A DNA stretch of 64,000 nucleotides from Christiangramia lutea (GTDB lineage Bacteria; Bacteroidota; Bacteroidia; Flavobacteriales; Flavobacteriaceae). The notes beneath the pieces were generated by a model, which saw only the letters and a list, made by a program, of their open reading frames with translations, was not told the DNA's origin and did no database searches. The translations under genes were made by a program, and so were the position numbers. Below, piece after piece: positions 1 through 8,344 of this stretch. Positions within the stretch are counted from its first letter, which is position 1. The number at the start of each line of letters is the position of its first letter. The stretch spans positions 434,001 through 498,000 of the forward strand of contig NZ_JAKVTV010000003.1 of assembly GCF_022489035.1 (NCBI RefSeq), read 5' to 3'.

Positions 1-53
1 ACTCTCATTAGCTGCATCCATGCAGAAACCCACTTTTAGATTGACACTTTAAC

Positions 54-76
54 TTCATGGAAATTCAATCCATGAA
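54..76. repeat. Inverted repeat upstream of first lipoprotein
   Basis: TTCATGG at 54-60 pairs with CCATGAA at 70-76 across a 9-base loop. A second small palindrome, CTGCAT-cc-ATGCAG, lies at 12-25. No T-tract follows either, so they could be the end of an upstream transcript or a regulatory site. Role unknown. Confidence 0.35.
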
Positions 77-91
77 CGCACAAATAGTTTA

Positions 92-106
92 TTAACCATT
101 CTAAAT
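92..106 (+). promoter_or_regulatory. Repeated leader motif, copy 1
   Basis: TTAACCATTCTAAAT lies 26 bases before the ATG at 133. Near-identical copies precede the lipoprotein genes at 1610, 3687 and 63381. Its fixed place in the presumed 5' leader suggests a shared regulatory or translational element; the function is inferred only from recurrence. Confidence 0.45.
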
Positions 107-132
107 TTTTATTAACCAAAACTTTTGTAATT

Positions 133-1524
133 ATGAAAGACTTAAAAAAAATTCTGGCTTTTAGCGCCATTTTTGCGCTCATCTTAGTCGGATGTAGTAA
201 GGAAGAATCCGGAGGAGTCGATTCTCCAGGTTCTGATACTGCTATTTTACAATTAGGCCCACTCTTAAATGACGGAGCAACAAGGGCAGCCATTAAACAG
301 GAAGCTCAGGAATTACCTGAATGTTCTGACGAAGAACCTGGATTCGCACAAATTTCTATCGAATATGGACCAGATGATACGGTAAAGGAAGATATTATCG
401 TGCCAATCTTGTCTGATGACCAGGGTTTGTTTACTGCATATTCTGAAGAACTTGAGTTACCTATTCCGGCAGGTGAAACCACTGTTTCTGTAACGGTAAC
501 TGAATTTGTTGTCTGGACCAATGATGGAGGTAGCCCCGGTGAAGTGATCTGGGTGGCTCCAATAGAAGGAAGTGATTTTGCTGATTTTGTAGATCAGCCA
601 GTTGGTCCTAACTTCACTTTTGAGCTACGTGCAGGTTCAAAGAATTATGTTAATGTAGATGTTATTTGTTACGACGATCGTGACGTTAATCTATATGGAT
701 ATCAATTCTTCACTATTACTCCTATACCATTAATTGAATTCTGTATTTTCGGAAACTATTGTACTCCAGAGGGTAGACATTATGTAGCTTCTTATAGCGT
801 TAATGTTTGGGAAAGCGTAGATGGCGAAAAAGGAGATCCTATTTATACTGATCTTCAAAACAACGTTGAAGGTGAAGGAAGCGATGCATATGCAGACCCA
901 CTTTGTTTCTTCGTTCCAGATAGACTTGATGTTGACGATAACGAGGAAGAATATTATGTTGAAATAACTTTACTACCAGATACTCCAGGTTATAATGGAG
1001 GTGGTGAGTTGATCGCTGAAGGACCGATTACCGTTGCAGAGATCAAGTTCTTCTTCGGTGAGAATGGAACTCTTGACTATTATCATTTCCAATATGGTTG
1101 TGATGATGGAGTGCCACCACCATTTGGAAGACCTGAGGCAAAAAGATACAAAGCTTGTCTTAAATATTTAGACAGTGATGATGAGGTAGCTGGTTTCGCA
1201 TATCTTTCTTTAGATGGAACAACTTTACAGGCTGTTACTTCGGTATTTGGATTAACTCCCGGAGAAATGCATCCTCAACATATTCATGAGAACGCTTCTT
1301 GTGGAGATTATGGTGCGGTTGCTCTAGCATTGGATTACAATGAAGGTGGATTCCCTGTATCAGAGATCTTTAATGGGGTACCATTTCTAAATTACGCAGA
1401 AACCATTCCTGATGTATTCTTACCGAATCTTGAAGACCGAACTGTTGTGGTTCATGGTAAGATGGTAGATGGGGAATATGTAGCCAGTGAGCCGGTTGCT
1501 TGTGGTGAATTCGATGAATATTAA
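133..1524 (+). CDS. Surface lipoprotein with paralogous head domain and SOD-like C-terminal domain
   Basis: 463 residues. The signal peptide ends in a lipobox (LVGC, Cys21) followed by SKEE, which resembles the Bacteroidota lipoprotein export signal, so surface display is likely. Residues about 55-230 are shared with the next three genes (ECSDE, FVVWTNDGG, RAGSKNY, CYDDR, VNLYGYQFF). The C-terminal part, about 340-463, resembles Cu/Zn superoxide dismutase or CHRD-type folds: HPQHIHENASC (His383, His385) and TVVVHG (His441) match three copper ligands, and Cys residues flank the region. The His/Asp-rich zinc loop of true SOD is missing, so activity is doubtful. It is the first of four tandem paralogs. 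The ATG is preceded by the repeated leader motif. Confidence 0.8.
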   Translation: MKDLKKILAFSAIFALILVGCSKEESGGVDSPGSDTAILQLGPLLNDGATRAAIKQEAQELPECSDEEPGFAQISIEYGPDDTVKEDIIVPILSDDQGLFTAYSEELELPIPAGETTVSVTVTEFVVWTNDGGSPGEVIWVAPIEGSDFADFVDQPVGPNFTFELRAGSKNYVNVDVICYDDRDVNLYGYQFFTITPIPLIEFCIFGNYCTPEGRHYVASYSVNVWESVDGEKGDPIYTDLQNNVEGEGSDAYADPLCFFVPDRLDVDDNEEEYYVEITLLPDTPGYNGGGELIAEGPITVAEIKFFFGENGTLDYYHFQYGCDDGVPPPFGRPEAKRYKACLKYLDSDDEVAGFAYLSLDGTTLQAVTSVFGLTPGEMHPQHIHENASCGDYGAVALALDYNEGGFPVSEIFNGVPFLNYAETIPDVFLPNLEDRTVVVHGKMVDGEYVASEPVACGEFDEY

Positions 1525-1534
1525 AAGAAAAGTC

Positions 1535-1567
1535 AATCCCGAATCAAATTCAATTTGGTTCGGGATT
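1535..1567 (+). terminator. Hairpin after first lipoprotein gene
   Basis: AATCCCGAA (1535-1543) pairs with TTCGGGATT (1559-1567), and CAAAT/ATTTG extend the stem inside. It is followed by an AT-rich but not pure-T run. It is either a terminator or an intercistronic stabilising hairpin. Confidence 0.6.
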
Positions 1568-1583
1568 TTAAATAAAAATTTTA

Positions 1584-1599
1584 TTAACCAATTCTAAAT
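1584..1599 (+). promoter_or_regulatory. Repeated leader motif, copy 2
   Basis: TTAACCAATTCTAAAT, one base longer than copy 1, ends 10 bases before the ATG at 1610. Confidence 0.4.
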
Positions 1600-1609
1600 A
1601 CCAATAAAT

Positions 1610-3583
1610 ATGAAAATGTTTAAATATTATGTGGCATATCTAGCCATATTCCTTTTGGTGTTTTCTTCCTGTTCTAAGGATGAAACAACCCAAGGAGGGA
1701 CAGATGTTCCAAATAATGTAGCGAGCCTTTATTTAGGGCCGGTTCTGGACGAGTTCAATAACTCGAATAGGCAACAGGAACAGGATGTTCCGGAATGCTC
1801 AGACGAGGCACCTGCCTACGCGCAAATTAGACTCGAGTATGGAGATGATAACACTGTAGTAGAAACTATTGTGGGAATATCGTCAGATGACCAAGGGCTT
1901 TTCACAGAATATAGTGATGACCTTGAGATTCCTATCCCGTCGGGTGAAACTTCGGTTACAGTTACCTTAACAGATTTTGTTGTCTGGACCGATGATGGAG
2001 GAGCTCCTGGTGAAGTGATCTGGGTTGCACCAAAAGAAGGCAGCGAGTATGCGATGTTTGTTGATGATCCACTAGACCAGACATTCGAGTTAAGAGCAGG
2101 ATCTAAAAATTACGTTAATGTGGACGTGATCTGTTATGACGACCGTGAGGTGAATCTCTACGGATATCTATTCTTTGATATCAACCCGATTCCACTTTCC
2201 GAACTGTGCATTTTTGCGAATTACTGTATTTCTGAAGGTGGTCGTGACTACGTTGCGAATTATTCCTTCGACCTATACGAATATTCAGGAGAAACAGAGG
2301 AGGATGATCCTATTACCAATTCAGACCTCTATACAGAATTATATGCAGATATGATGCCTATGACCGGTCAGGATGGAGATACTTTCTATGCAGATCCGCT
2401 TTGTCTAGCAATTCCAAGAGGAGATGATGATAATGGTGATGTGCCTTATTTATACTGGGAAATTACCCTGGAAGACTGGGATGATTATTATGGAGAAGCA
2501 CCAAGCTCAACTATATCAGGATATCTTACCTGGAATCAGGTACAGGCTCTGTTAGATCAGGATGGAGATGATTCGACTGTAGACTATATTCATATATTCT
2601 TCAATTGCGATCCAGATGGAGGCGATCCACTATGTCAATTAGATACCGATGGAGACGGAGTTTCAGACTGCGACGATATTTGTCCAAATGGAGATGATAA
2701 TATAGATACCGATGAAGATGGAGTGCCAGATGCGTGTGATATATGCGAAGGAGGAGATGATACAATGGACTCAGATCAGGACGGAATACCAGATTATTGT
2801 GACAACTGTCCTCAGGCTGAAAATCCATATCAGGAAGATTCAGATGGAGACGGTGTAGGTGACGCCTGCGACGACTGTATAGACGAATTCGGTAACCCAG
2901 ATAATTTTGGATGTCCAGATGATCCTTGTGCTGAAGGACCTGACTCTGATGGAGATGGTATCAATGACGTTTGTGATGTTTGTCCTGATGGAGATGACAA
3001 TGTAGATACAGACGCAGATGGCGTTCCAGATGCGTGTGATAACTGTCCTGAAGATGCTAATCAAGATCAAAATGATTCTGACGGAGATGGTTTTGGAGAC
3101 GAATGTGATGTGTGTGATGGTTTCGATGATGCTATCGATTCTGATGGTGATGGTATTCCTGATGGATGTGATTCTACCGGAGGAGAATGTGAAACCGCTT
3201 TCATGTTCGGTGATATTCAATTCAATCAGTTAAATGATGCTCCAGGAAGATGGGGTTGGGTAGCTGATGAAACCGGAACCTATACCATTTATGCCGCGGC
3301 AGGTAATAACTACAAAACAGATATGCCTGTGGGTACCGCAATTGTTTCTACGGTAGACGATGATATTCAGGTAGAAATTACCTGGAATGCAGGATACGAA
3401 TTTACAGAAGTACATATTGATATATTCTCAAGTGAACCAACTGGAGATGATGTAAAAGCTCCTGGACAGTACACCTATACTTATGAGGAAGGTGAACAGT
3501 TAAGCGGAGTGTACACTTTCGATAGTCCGGGTGAACCATTCTGGATAGTTGTGCATGCTGTTTCTTGCGGAATAGATGACTAA
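1610..3583 (+). CDS. Surface lipoprotein with paralogous head and thrombospondin-3-type Ca-binding repeats
   Basis: 657 residues. The lipobox is FSSC (Cys21), followed by SKDE. The head domain (about 55-215) matches its neighbours: GISSDDQGLFTEYSDD, FVVWTDDGGAPGEVIWVAPK and RAGSKNYVNVDVICYDDR. Residues about 343-525 are Asp/Cys-rich repeats of the type D-x-D-x-D-G-x-x-D-x-C-D (for example DTDGDGVSD, DSDQDGIPD, DSDGDGVGDACDDC), typical of TSP3 calcium-binding repeats. These usually form a rigid, protease-resistant stalk. The last about 130 residues form a separate, unrecognised beta-rich domain starting CETAFMFGD. A role in binding or adhesion at the surface is inferred. Hairpins flank the gene on both sides. 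Confidence 0.8.
   Translation: MKMFKYYVAYLAIFLLVFSSCSKDETTQGGTDVPNNVASLYLGPVLDEFNNSNRQQEQDVPECSDEAPAYAQIRLEYGDDNTVVETIVGISSDDQGLFTEYSDDLEIPIPSGETSVTVTLTDFVVWTDDGGAPGEVIWVAPKEGSEYAMFVDDPLDQTFELRAGSKNYVNVDVICYDDREVNLYGYLFFDINPIPLSELCIFANYCISEGGRDYVANYSFDLYEYSGETEEDDPITNSDLYTELYADMMPMTGQDGDTFYADPLCLAIPRGDDDNGDVPYLYWEITLEDWDDYYGEAPSSTISGYLTWNQVQALLDQDGDDSTVDYIHIFFNCDPDGGDPLCQLDTDGDGVSDCDDICPNGDDNIDTDEDGVPDACDICEGGDDTMDSDQDGIPDYCDNCPQAENPYQEDSDGDGVGDACDDCIDEFGNPDNFGCPDDPCAEGPDSDGDGINDVCDVCPDGDDNVDTDADGVPDACDNCPEDANQDQNDSDGDGFGDECDVCDGFDDAIDSDGDGIPDGCDSTGGECETAFMFGDIQFNQLNDAPGRWGWVADETGTYTIYAAAGNNYKTDMPVGTAIVSTVDDDIQVEITWNAGYEFTEVHIDIFSSEPTGDDVKAPGQYTYTYEEGEQLSGVYTFDSPGEPFWIVVHAVSCGIDD
2635..3175 (+). 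repeat. Region coding for TSP3-type acidic repeats
   Basis: Degenerate direct repeats encode D-x-D-x-D-G motifs with interspersed Cys. The biased GAT/GGA codon content also creates long open frames on the opposite strand, which should not be read as genes. Confidence 0.75.
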
Positions 3584-3591
3584 TTAAAAAT

Positions 3592-3621
3592 AATCCAGCT
3601 GGGAATTGTCCCGGCTGGATT
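3592..3621 (+). terminator. Hairpin after second lipoprotein gene
   Basis: AATCCAGC pairs with GCTGGATT, with an inner TGGGA/TCCC stem and an ATTG loop. It starts 9 bases after the stop codon. The T-run is weak. Confidence 0.55.
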
Positions 3622-3650
3622 TAAACTAAAAACCTTTTAATAAGGAAATA

Positions 3651-3665
3651 TTAACCATTCTAAAT
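3651..3665 (+). promoter_or_regulatory. Repeated leader motif, copy 3
   Basis: TTAACCATTCTAAAT, identical to copy 1, lies 21 bases before the ATG at 3687. Confidence 0.45.
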
Positions 3666-3686
3666 TATTAACTAAAAACTTTTATT

Positions 3687-4700
3687 ATGAAAACAATTAA
3701 ATATTATTTGGCTTTTGTAGCCGTATGCTCTTTACTCCTTACTTCTTGTAGTAAGGATGAAGCAGGATCATCAGATATTTCTGATAATGTTGCCAGTCTT
3801 AGTTTAGGACCAATTCTTCAGGATGCTAATTTTACCAGGCAACAGGAAATGATTCCTGAATGTTCTGATGAGGCTCCAGCTTTTGCTCAAATAAGACTTG
3901 AGTATGGAGATGATAATACAGTAGTAGAAACTATCGTAGGGATATCTTCAGATGATCAAGGACTATTCACAGAATATAGTGATGACCTTGAAATTCCAAT
4001 CCCTTCAGGAGAAACTACTGTTTCTGTAACCGTTACAGACTTCGTTGTTTGGAGCGATGATGGTGGAGCACCTGGAGAAGTTATCTGGGTTGCCCCTAAA
4101 ATGGGAAGCGATTACGCGATGTTCGTAGATAATCCTTTAGAACAAACTTTCGATTTAAGAGCAGGTTCTAAAAATTATGTAGAGATCGAAGTGATCTGTT
4201 TTGATGACCGTGATGTTAATCTTTATGGATATCAATTCTTCGATATTACTCCGGTACCACTTTATGAGTTCTGTATTTTCGCGAACTACTGTAGTGATGA
4301 AGGAAGACACTATACCGCATATTATACTTTCTCCTTATATGAATATGATGGAAACAGAGAAGATGGTAAAGGTGATATGATCTATGAAGATTTAATGCCT
4401 AATACAGGCAATGATGATGGTACTTACTGGGCAGATCCACTTTGTGTTGTTGTTCCAGGTCCTGGAGATCTAGATTCAGATGTTCCTTATCTTATTTTCG
4501 AAGCAACTATTCAGGACTGGGATGGATATTATACCGCAGAAGGCGATGAAACTACAATTTCAACTATGCTTTCATGGGATGATATTCAAGCATTACTTGA
4601 TAGAGATGGTGATGATGAGACTACAAACTACTGGCATATTTTCTTTAATTGTGATGAAGAAGATGGACCTAGTGGAAATGTAGATGCAGTTCCTCTATAA
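3687..4700 (+). CDS. Surface lipoprotein, head domain only (short paralog)
   Basis: 337 residues. The signal peptide ends LTSC (Cys21), then SKDE. The head domain and the following middle section (FCIFANYC, GRHYTAYY, YWADPLCVVVPG) are very close to the gene at 4790. The protein stops soon after the shared HIFFNCDE motif, so it lacks the repeat tails of its neighbours. This defines the conserved unit of the family as about 330 residues. The function is not recognised. It could be an unfused ancestor or a copy that lost its tail. Confidence 0.8.
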   Translation: MKTIKYYLAFVAVCSLLLTSCSKDEAGSSDISDNVASLSLGPILQDANFTRQQEMIPECSDEAPAFAQIRLEYGDDNTVVETIVGISSDDQGLFTEYSDDLEIPIPSGETTVSVTVTDFVVWSDDGGAPGEVIWVAPKMGSDYAMFVDNPLEQTFDLRAGSKNYVEIEVICFDDRDVNLYGYQFFDITPVPLYEFCIFANYCSDEGRHYTAYYTFSLYEYDGNREDGKGDMIYEDLMPNTGNDDGTYWADPLCVVVPGPGDLDSDVPYLIFEATIQDWDGYYTAEGDETTISTMLSWDDIQALLDRDGDDETTNYWHIFFNCDEEDGPSGNVDAVPL

Positions 4701-4717
4701 GATAATTCAAAAAAGTT

Positions 4718-4743
4718 CTAACCCGGTTTGTATACCGGGTTAG
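4718..4743 (+). terminator. Strong hairpin after third lipoprotein gene
   Basis: CTAACCCGGT (4718-4727) pairs perfectly with ACCGGGTTAG (4734-4743) across a 6-base loop, followed by GTCTTTT. Confidence 0.65.
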
Positions 4744-4789
4744 GTCTTTTAAACCGGATTATTTTAAACTAACCCCTAAACAAAATAAG

Positions 4790-6637
4790 ATGAAATTTAT
4801 TATAAAATATTTGGCGCTTTTTGCCGTAATATCTTTGGTCCTGTCATCCTGTACAAAGGATGAAACAGTACAGGGAGCGGGAGATGTGCCTAGCGATGTT
4901 GCAAGTTTATATCTGGGGCCAAATCTTGGAGATTATTATAATCAAACCAGGCAACAGGAACAGGATGTACCTGAATGCTCAGATGAAGAACCGGCTTTTG
5001 CTCAGATCAGGCTTGAGTATGGAGATGATAATACTGTTGTAGAAACTATAGTGGGAATATCTTCAGATGAACAAGGTCTTTTCACCGAATATAGCGAAGA
5101 TTTAGAAATTCCTATTCCCTCAGGAGAAACTACAGTATCTGTGACCTTAACAGATTTTGTTGTTTGGAGCGATGATGGTGGTGCACCCGGGGAAGTGATT
5201 TGGGTAGCTCCTAAGGAAGGAAGTGAGTTTGCAATGTTCGTGGATGATCCCTTAGAACAAACTTTTGATCTTCGAGCAGGATCAAAAAATTACGTAAACG
5301 TAGATGTAATTTGTTTTGATGACCGTGAAGTTAATCTTTATGGATATCAATTCTTTGATATTACACCAGTACCACTTTATGACTTCTGTATTTTTGCTAA
5401 TTACTGTACAGATTCTGGCAGACACTACACTGCAAATTACTCTTTCTCATTATATGAATATGACGGAAACAGAGAAGATGGTAAAGGTGATTTAATTTAT
5501 GAGGACCTTAGTCCAAATACAGGGATGACAGAAGATGGTACTTACTGGGCAGATCCACTATGTGTTGTAATTCCTGGTCCTGGTGAAGGAATAGCTTCAG
5601 ATGCACCATATCTGGTTTTTGAAGCCACTCTTACAGACTGGGAACCTTATTATACAGCGGAAGAAGATGATGAGTCCATGATCTCAATGACTCTATCCTG
5701 GGATATGATTCAAATGTTATTTGATGAGGATGGAAATGATGAGACAACCGAATACTATCACATATTCTTCAACTGTGGGGATGAACCTGTGGAATGTGAC
5801 CTCGATGATCCAGATGCCGATTGTGACGGTGATGGAACTGACAATGGTGATGACCCATGTCCAGACGATGCAACAGATTCATGTGTAGATGAATGTGCAG
5901 ATGCTGGTGGAGATTCCGATGAAGATGGAATTTGTGATGACGAAGATGAATGTCCAAATGATGCAACCAACACCTGTAATGATGAGTGTGCAGATGCTGG
6001 TGGAGATTCCGATGAAGATGGAATTTGCGATGACGAAGATGAATGTCCAAATGATGCAACCAATACCTGTAATGATGAATGTGCAGATGCTGGAGGAGAT
6101 TCAGATGGTGATGGAATTTGCGACGACGAAGATGAATGTCCAAACGATGCAACAAATACATGTAATGATCCATGCGCCGGTGAAGGAGGAGACTCTGATG
6201 GTGATGGTATATGTGATGACAATGATGCATGTCCTAATGAAAATCCAACTGTAGACGAAGATGGTGATGGATGTGAAGATGAAACAGGAACAGAGCCTTG
6301 TCTTCCAGATCCAGACTCCACTCTAAATTGTGAAACTGCCTCATTTACTGGGGATATTAGCAACAATTTCCCTGTGGATATTATGCTTGATGGTGACGTA
6401 ATAGGAAGCCTGACGTTTGATATTGAAGACGGAGATATAATAGTTGGAGTAGCTTTAACAGCCATAGGAGGATATTTAATCGATGATTGTGAGATCTCAA
6501 TAGGAGATGAGATAGTTTGTTATGATGAGACTAGCTTCCCAGGTGTGGGTAGTTACGAGCTTGATGCGGATACAGACTTTAGTTATCCATTGAATGACAT
6601 TACAGTAAGATTGAATGTATGTCCTGCTAATGAATAG
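4790..6637 (+). CDS. Surface lipoprotein with paralogous head and 31-residue acidic Cys repeats
   Basis: 615 residues. The lipobox is LSSC (Cys21), then TKDE. Residues 1-about 330 parallel the preceding gene. From about residue 345 come D/C-rich repeats; the core is a 31-residue unit (DECADAGGDSDEDGICDDED followed by ECPNDATNTCN) repeated three times and degenerate in a fourth. These resemble TSP3 Ca-binding repeats. The final about 105 residues form another unrecognised domain (from NCETASFTGD), different from that of the gene at 1610. Surface exposure and Ca-dependent rigidity are inferred. The leader here has only a weak version of the repeated motif (TAACCCCTAAAC). Confidence 0.8.
   Translation: MKFIIKYLALFAVISLVLSSCTKDETVQGAGDVPSDVASLYLGPNLGDYYNQTRQQEQDVPECSDEEPAFAQIRLEYGDDNTVVETIVGISSDEQGLFTEYSEDLEIPIPSGETTVSVTLTDFVVWSDDGGAPGEVIWVAPKEGSEFAMFVDDPLEQTFDLRAGSKNYVNVDVICFDDREVNLYGYQFFDITPVPLYDFCIFANYCTDSGRHYTANYSFSLYEYDGNREDGKGDLIYEDLSPNTGMTEDGTYWADPLCVVIPGPGEGIASDAPYLVFEATLTDWEPYYTAEEDDESMISMTLSWDMIQMLFDEDGNDETTEYYHIFFNCGDEPVECDLDDPDADCDGDGTDNGDDPCPDDATDSCVDECADAGGDSDEDGICDDEDECPNDATNTCNDECADAGGDSDEDGICDDEDECPNDATNTCNDECADAGGDSDGDGICDDEDECPNDATNTCNDPCAGEGGDSDGDGICDDNDACPNENPTVDEDGDGCEDETGTEPCLPDPDSTLNCETASFTGDISNNFPVDIMLDGDVIGSLTFDIEDGDIIVGVALTAIGGYLIDDCEISIGDEIVCYDETSFPGVGSYELDADTDFSYPLNDITVRLNVCPANE
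5888..6259 (+). repeat. Four 93-bp tandem repeats inside lipoprotein gene
   Basis: Units begin at 5888, 5981, 6074 and 6167, exactly 93 bases apart. The first two are nearly identical at DNA level and the fourth is diverged. In-frame copy-number change would lengthen or shorten the stalk. Confidence 0.85.
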
Positions 6638-6644
6638 AAGAAAA

Positions 6645-6694
6645 TTAACCCGTCTCAATTATTTGACCGGGGGGTGACTAATTTAGCGGGTTAA
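6645..6694 (+). other. Long-range inverted repeat after lipoprotein cluster
   Basis: TTAACCCG (6645-6652) can pair with CGGGTTAA (6687-6694). It sits just upstream of a strong terminator and may be part of the same 3' structure. Confidence 0.35.
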
Positions 6695-6720
6695 TACCCA
6701 TTCCATTGTGGAATGTGTGG

Positions 6721-6753
6721 AGCTGTCCGGAATAATCCGGACAGCTTTTTTTT
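6721..6753 (+). terminator. Rho-independent terminator ending lipoprotein cluster
   Basis: AGCTGTCCGGA pairs with TCCGGACAGCT across an ATAA loop, followed by eight T. This is the strongest terminator of the cluster. The rest of the 436-base gap 6638-7073 is AT-rich and shows no further gene. Confidence 0.9.
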
Positions 6754-7073
6754 GTTTTAAAATTAGTTCTGAATTTAAATAAAATTATATGTTGCTAACT
6801 GAAAGTTTGATTTTTACGGTTAACTGAAGCCTATTTGAAATTGTATTTGGCCAGCAAAATCAATGGGTTTCAAAACTTCCAGAAGGTCTATTTTATTTCT
6901 TAAAGTTGAATCGCGAATTAGATCTAGTATTAAAAATATGAGTGATTTGTAAGAATTTGATTGTTAAAATATTAGCCCAATAATTTATTAAAATTTTTGG
7001 AATAGACTTTGTAAAACTCAGACCGGAAAACATGAACAGAAAATTTTAAAACGAAAAATTAAAAGACCTATTT

Positions 7074-8114
7074 ATGAAAAAATTGAAATTAATCTTCGTA
7101 CTACCAGCATTAGCATTTTTAGCTTGTAGCGAAGATCCAGTTTCCGATCAGATTGAAACTGAAAATGAGCCCCAAACTCAAACTAAAAATTTAAATAATG
7201 CAAATACGGAGGTAGCCTTTCCGGATGAAGTAGGCGCCAAAACAGAAATTTATTATACAGGATTAAAACTTCCTGTAGAAAGTGTAAACGGTCAGTACGT
7301 TTACCAGGGGGATATAATTATCCCAAAGTCGAAAGCTACTAAGAGCCCAGTAAAATTAGTATATGAGAAAGGCGAAACTCCTCAGAATAAAAGTGTAGGA
7401 CGTACGTCTGCATACTGGAAAGATAATACCGTTTATTATGACATCGACGGAAGTTTACCCAATAAGGATCGTGTTTATGATGCGATAAGTCACTGGGAAG
7501 CAAATACAAACCTGGAGTTTGTAAAACGTTCCGGACAGTCTAATTATATATATTTTACTCCTGGATCTGGATGTTCTTCTTATGTAGGAATGATTGGTGG
7601 TAAACAAAATATTACTCTTGCTAGTGGTTGTACTACCGGAAGTACCATTCACGAGATAGGTCACGCAGTTGGTCTGTGGCACGAACAGAGTCGAGTAGAC
7701 AGAGATAATCATATTAAAATACACTGGGATAATATTCAGACCGGTAGGGACTATAATTTTGAAACCTATGCTTCAGCTGGTTATGACGGAGAAGAGTTCA
7801 CTACAAGCCTGGATTTTAATTCTATCATGATGTATAGCCCGTACTCTTTCTCTAAAAATGGAGAACCAACTATTACCAGAAGAGATGGATCTTTATATAG
7901 TGTTCAAAGAAGTGAATTATCTAATGGTGATATTCAGGGTGCTAATGCAATGTATGGCGGTTCTGGAGGAGGAACTTCTCCTAATTATGTAAACGGTGAG
8001 GAATACACAATAGCAGGTTTAACTGTTCTTAGGTACAACGATAAATGGTACTACTACACCAGATGGGGATGGAGACAAGTTCTATTGAAGGACGGTACAT
8101 GGTACTGGGCATAA
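7074..8114 (+). CDS. Astacin-family (M12A) zinc metalloprotease lipoprotein
   Basis: 346 residues. The signal peptide has a lipobox (FLAC, Cys18). The catalytic domain at about 125-300 contains the astacin zinc motif HEIGHAVGLWHEQSR starting at His193, with His and Glu residues in the HExxHxxGxxH pattern, and a Met-turn SIMMYSPYSF. A glycine-rich linker leads to a C-terminal segment of about 45 residues rich in Trp/Tyr, possibly a binding module. It should cleave proteins or peptides outside the cytoplasm. A paralog follows at 8345, pointing to tandem duplication. The start is well placed after an A-rich leader. Confidence 0.88.
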   Translation: MKKLKLIFVLPALAFLACSEDPVSDQIETENEPQTQTKNLNNANTEVAFPDEVGAKTEIYYTGLKLPVESVNGQYVYQGDIIIPKSKATKSPVKLVYEKGETPQNKSVGRTSAYWKDNTVYYDIDGSLPNKDRVYDAISHWEANTNLEFVKRSGQSNYIYFTPGSGCSSYVGMIGGKQNITLASGCTTGSTIHEIGHAVGLWHEQSRVDRDNHIKIHWDNIQTGRDYNFETYASAGYDGEEFTTSLDFNSIMMYSPYSFSKNGEPTITRRDGSLYSVQRSELSNGDIQGANAMYGGSGGGTSPNYVNGEEYTIAGLTVLRYNDKWYYYTRWGWRQVLLKDGTWYWA

Positions 8115-8124
8115 AATTAATTAA

Positions 8125-8165
8125 AAACACCTTCGAATTTTTCTAAATCGAAGGTGTTTTTTTTT
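8125..8165 (+). terminator. Rho-independent terminator
   Basis: AAACACCTTCGA (8125-8136) pairs with TCGAAGGTGTTT (8148-8159), followed by a run of T to 8165. Confidence 0.88.
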
Positions 8166-8344
8166 GTGTAAATAAATTGTTAAAACCACACCCATTGTAG
8201 AATAATTACACAGTTAAATTTTTAACAACTAGAAAGCTCTTAAAAATCTTAAATCGATAAAATGCTAATTTAATCGACGAAAAATAATTATGAAAGATAG
8301 TGTAAGTAAAGAGCACTTATCAGTCTATATTTTGAAACCTACTT

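Noticed and set aside
2601-3220. Minus-strand open frames opposite the TSP3 repeats
   Set aside because: Shadow frames caused by repetitive codon usage of the real gene.
5888-6259. Regular direct repeats as a CRISPR array
   Set aside because: Units are contiguous 93-base coding repeats with no unique spacers and are in frame with the lipoprotein.
5758-6465. Long open frames on the minus strand (Ser/Pro-rich and His/Leu-rich) over the repeat tail of the lipoprotein gene
   Set aside because: They mirror the GAT/GGA-rich Asp/Gly repeats on the + strand and have low-complexity products without start signals.
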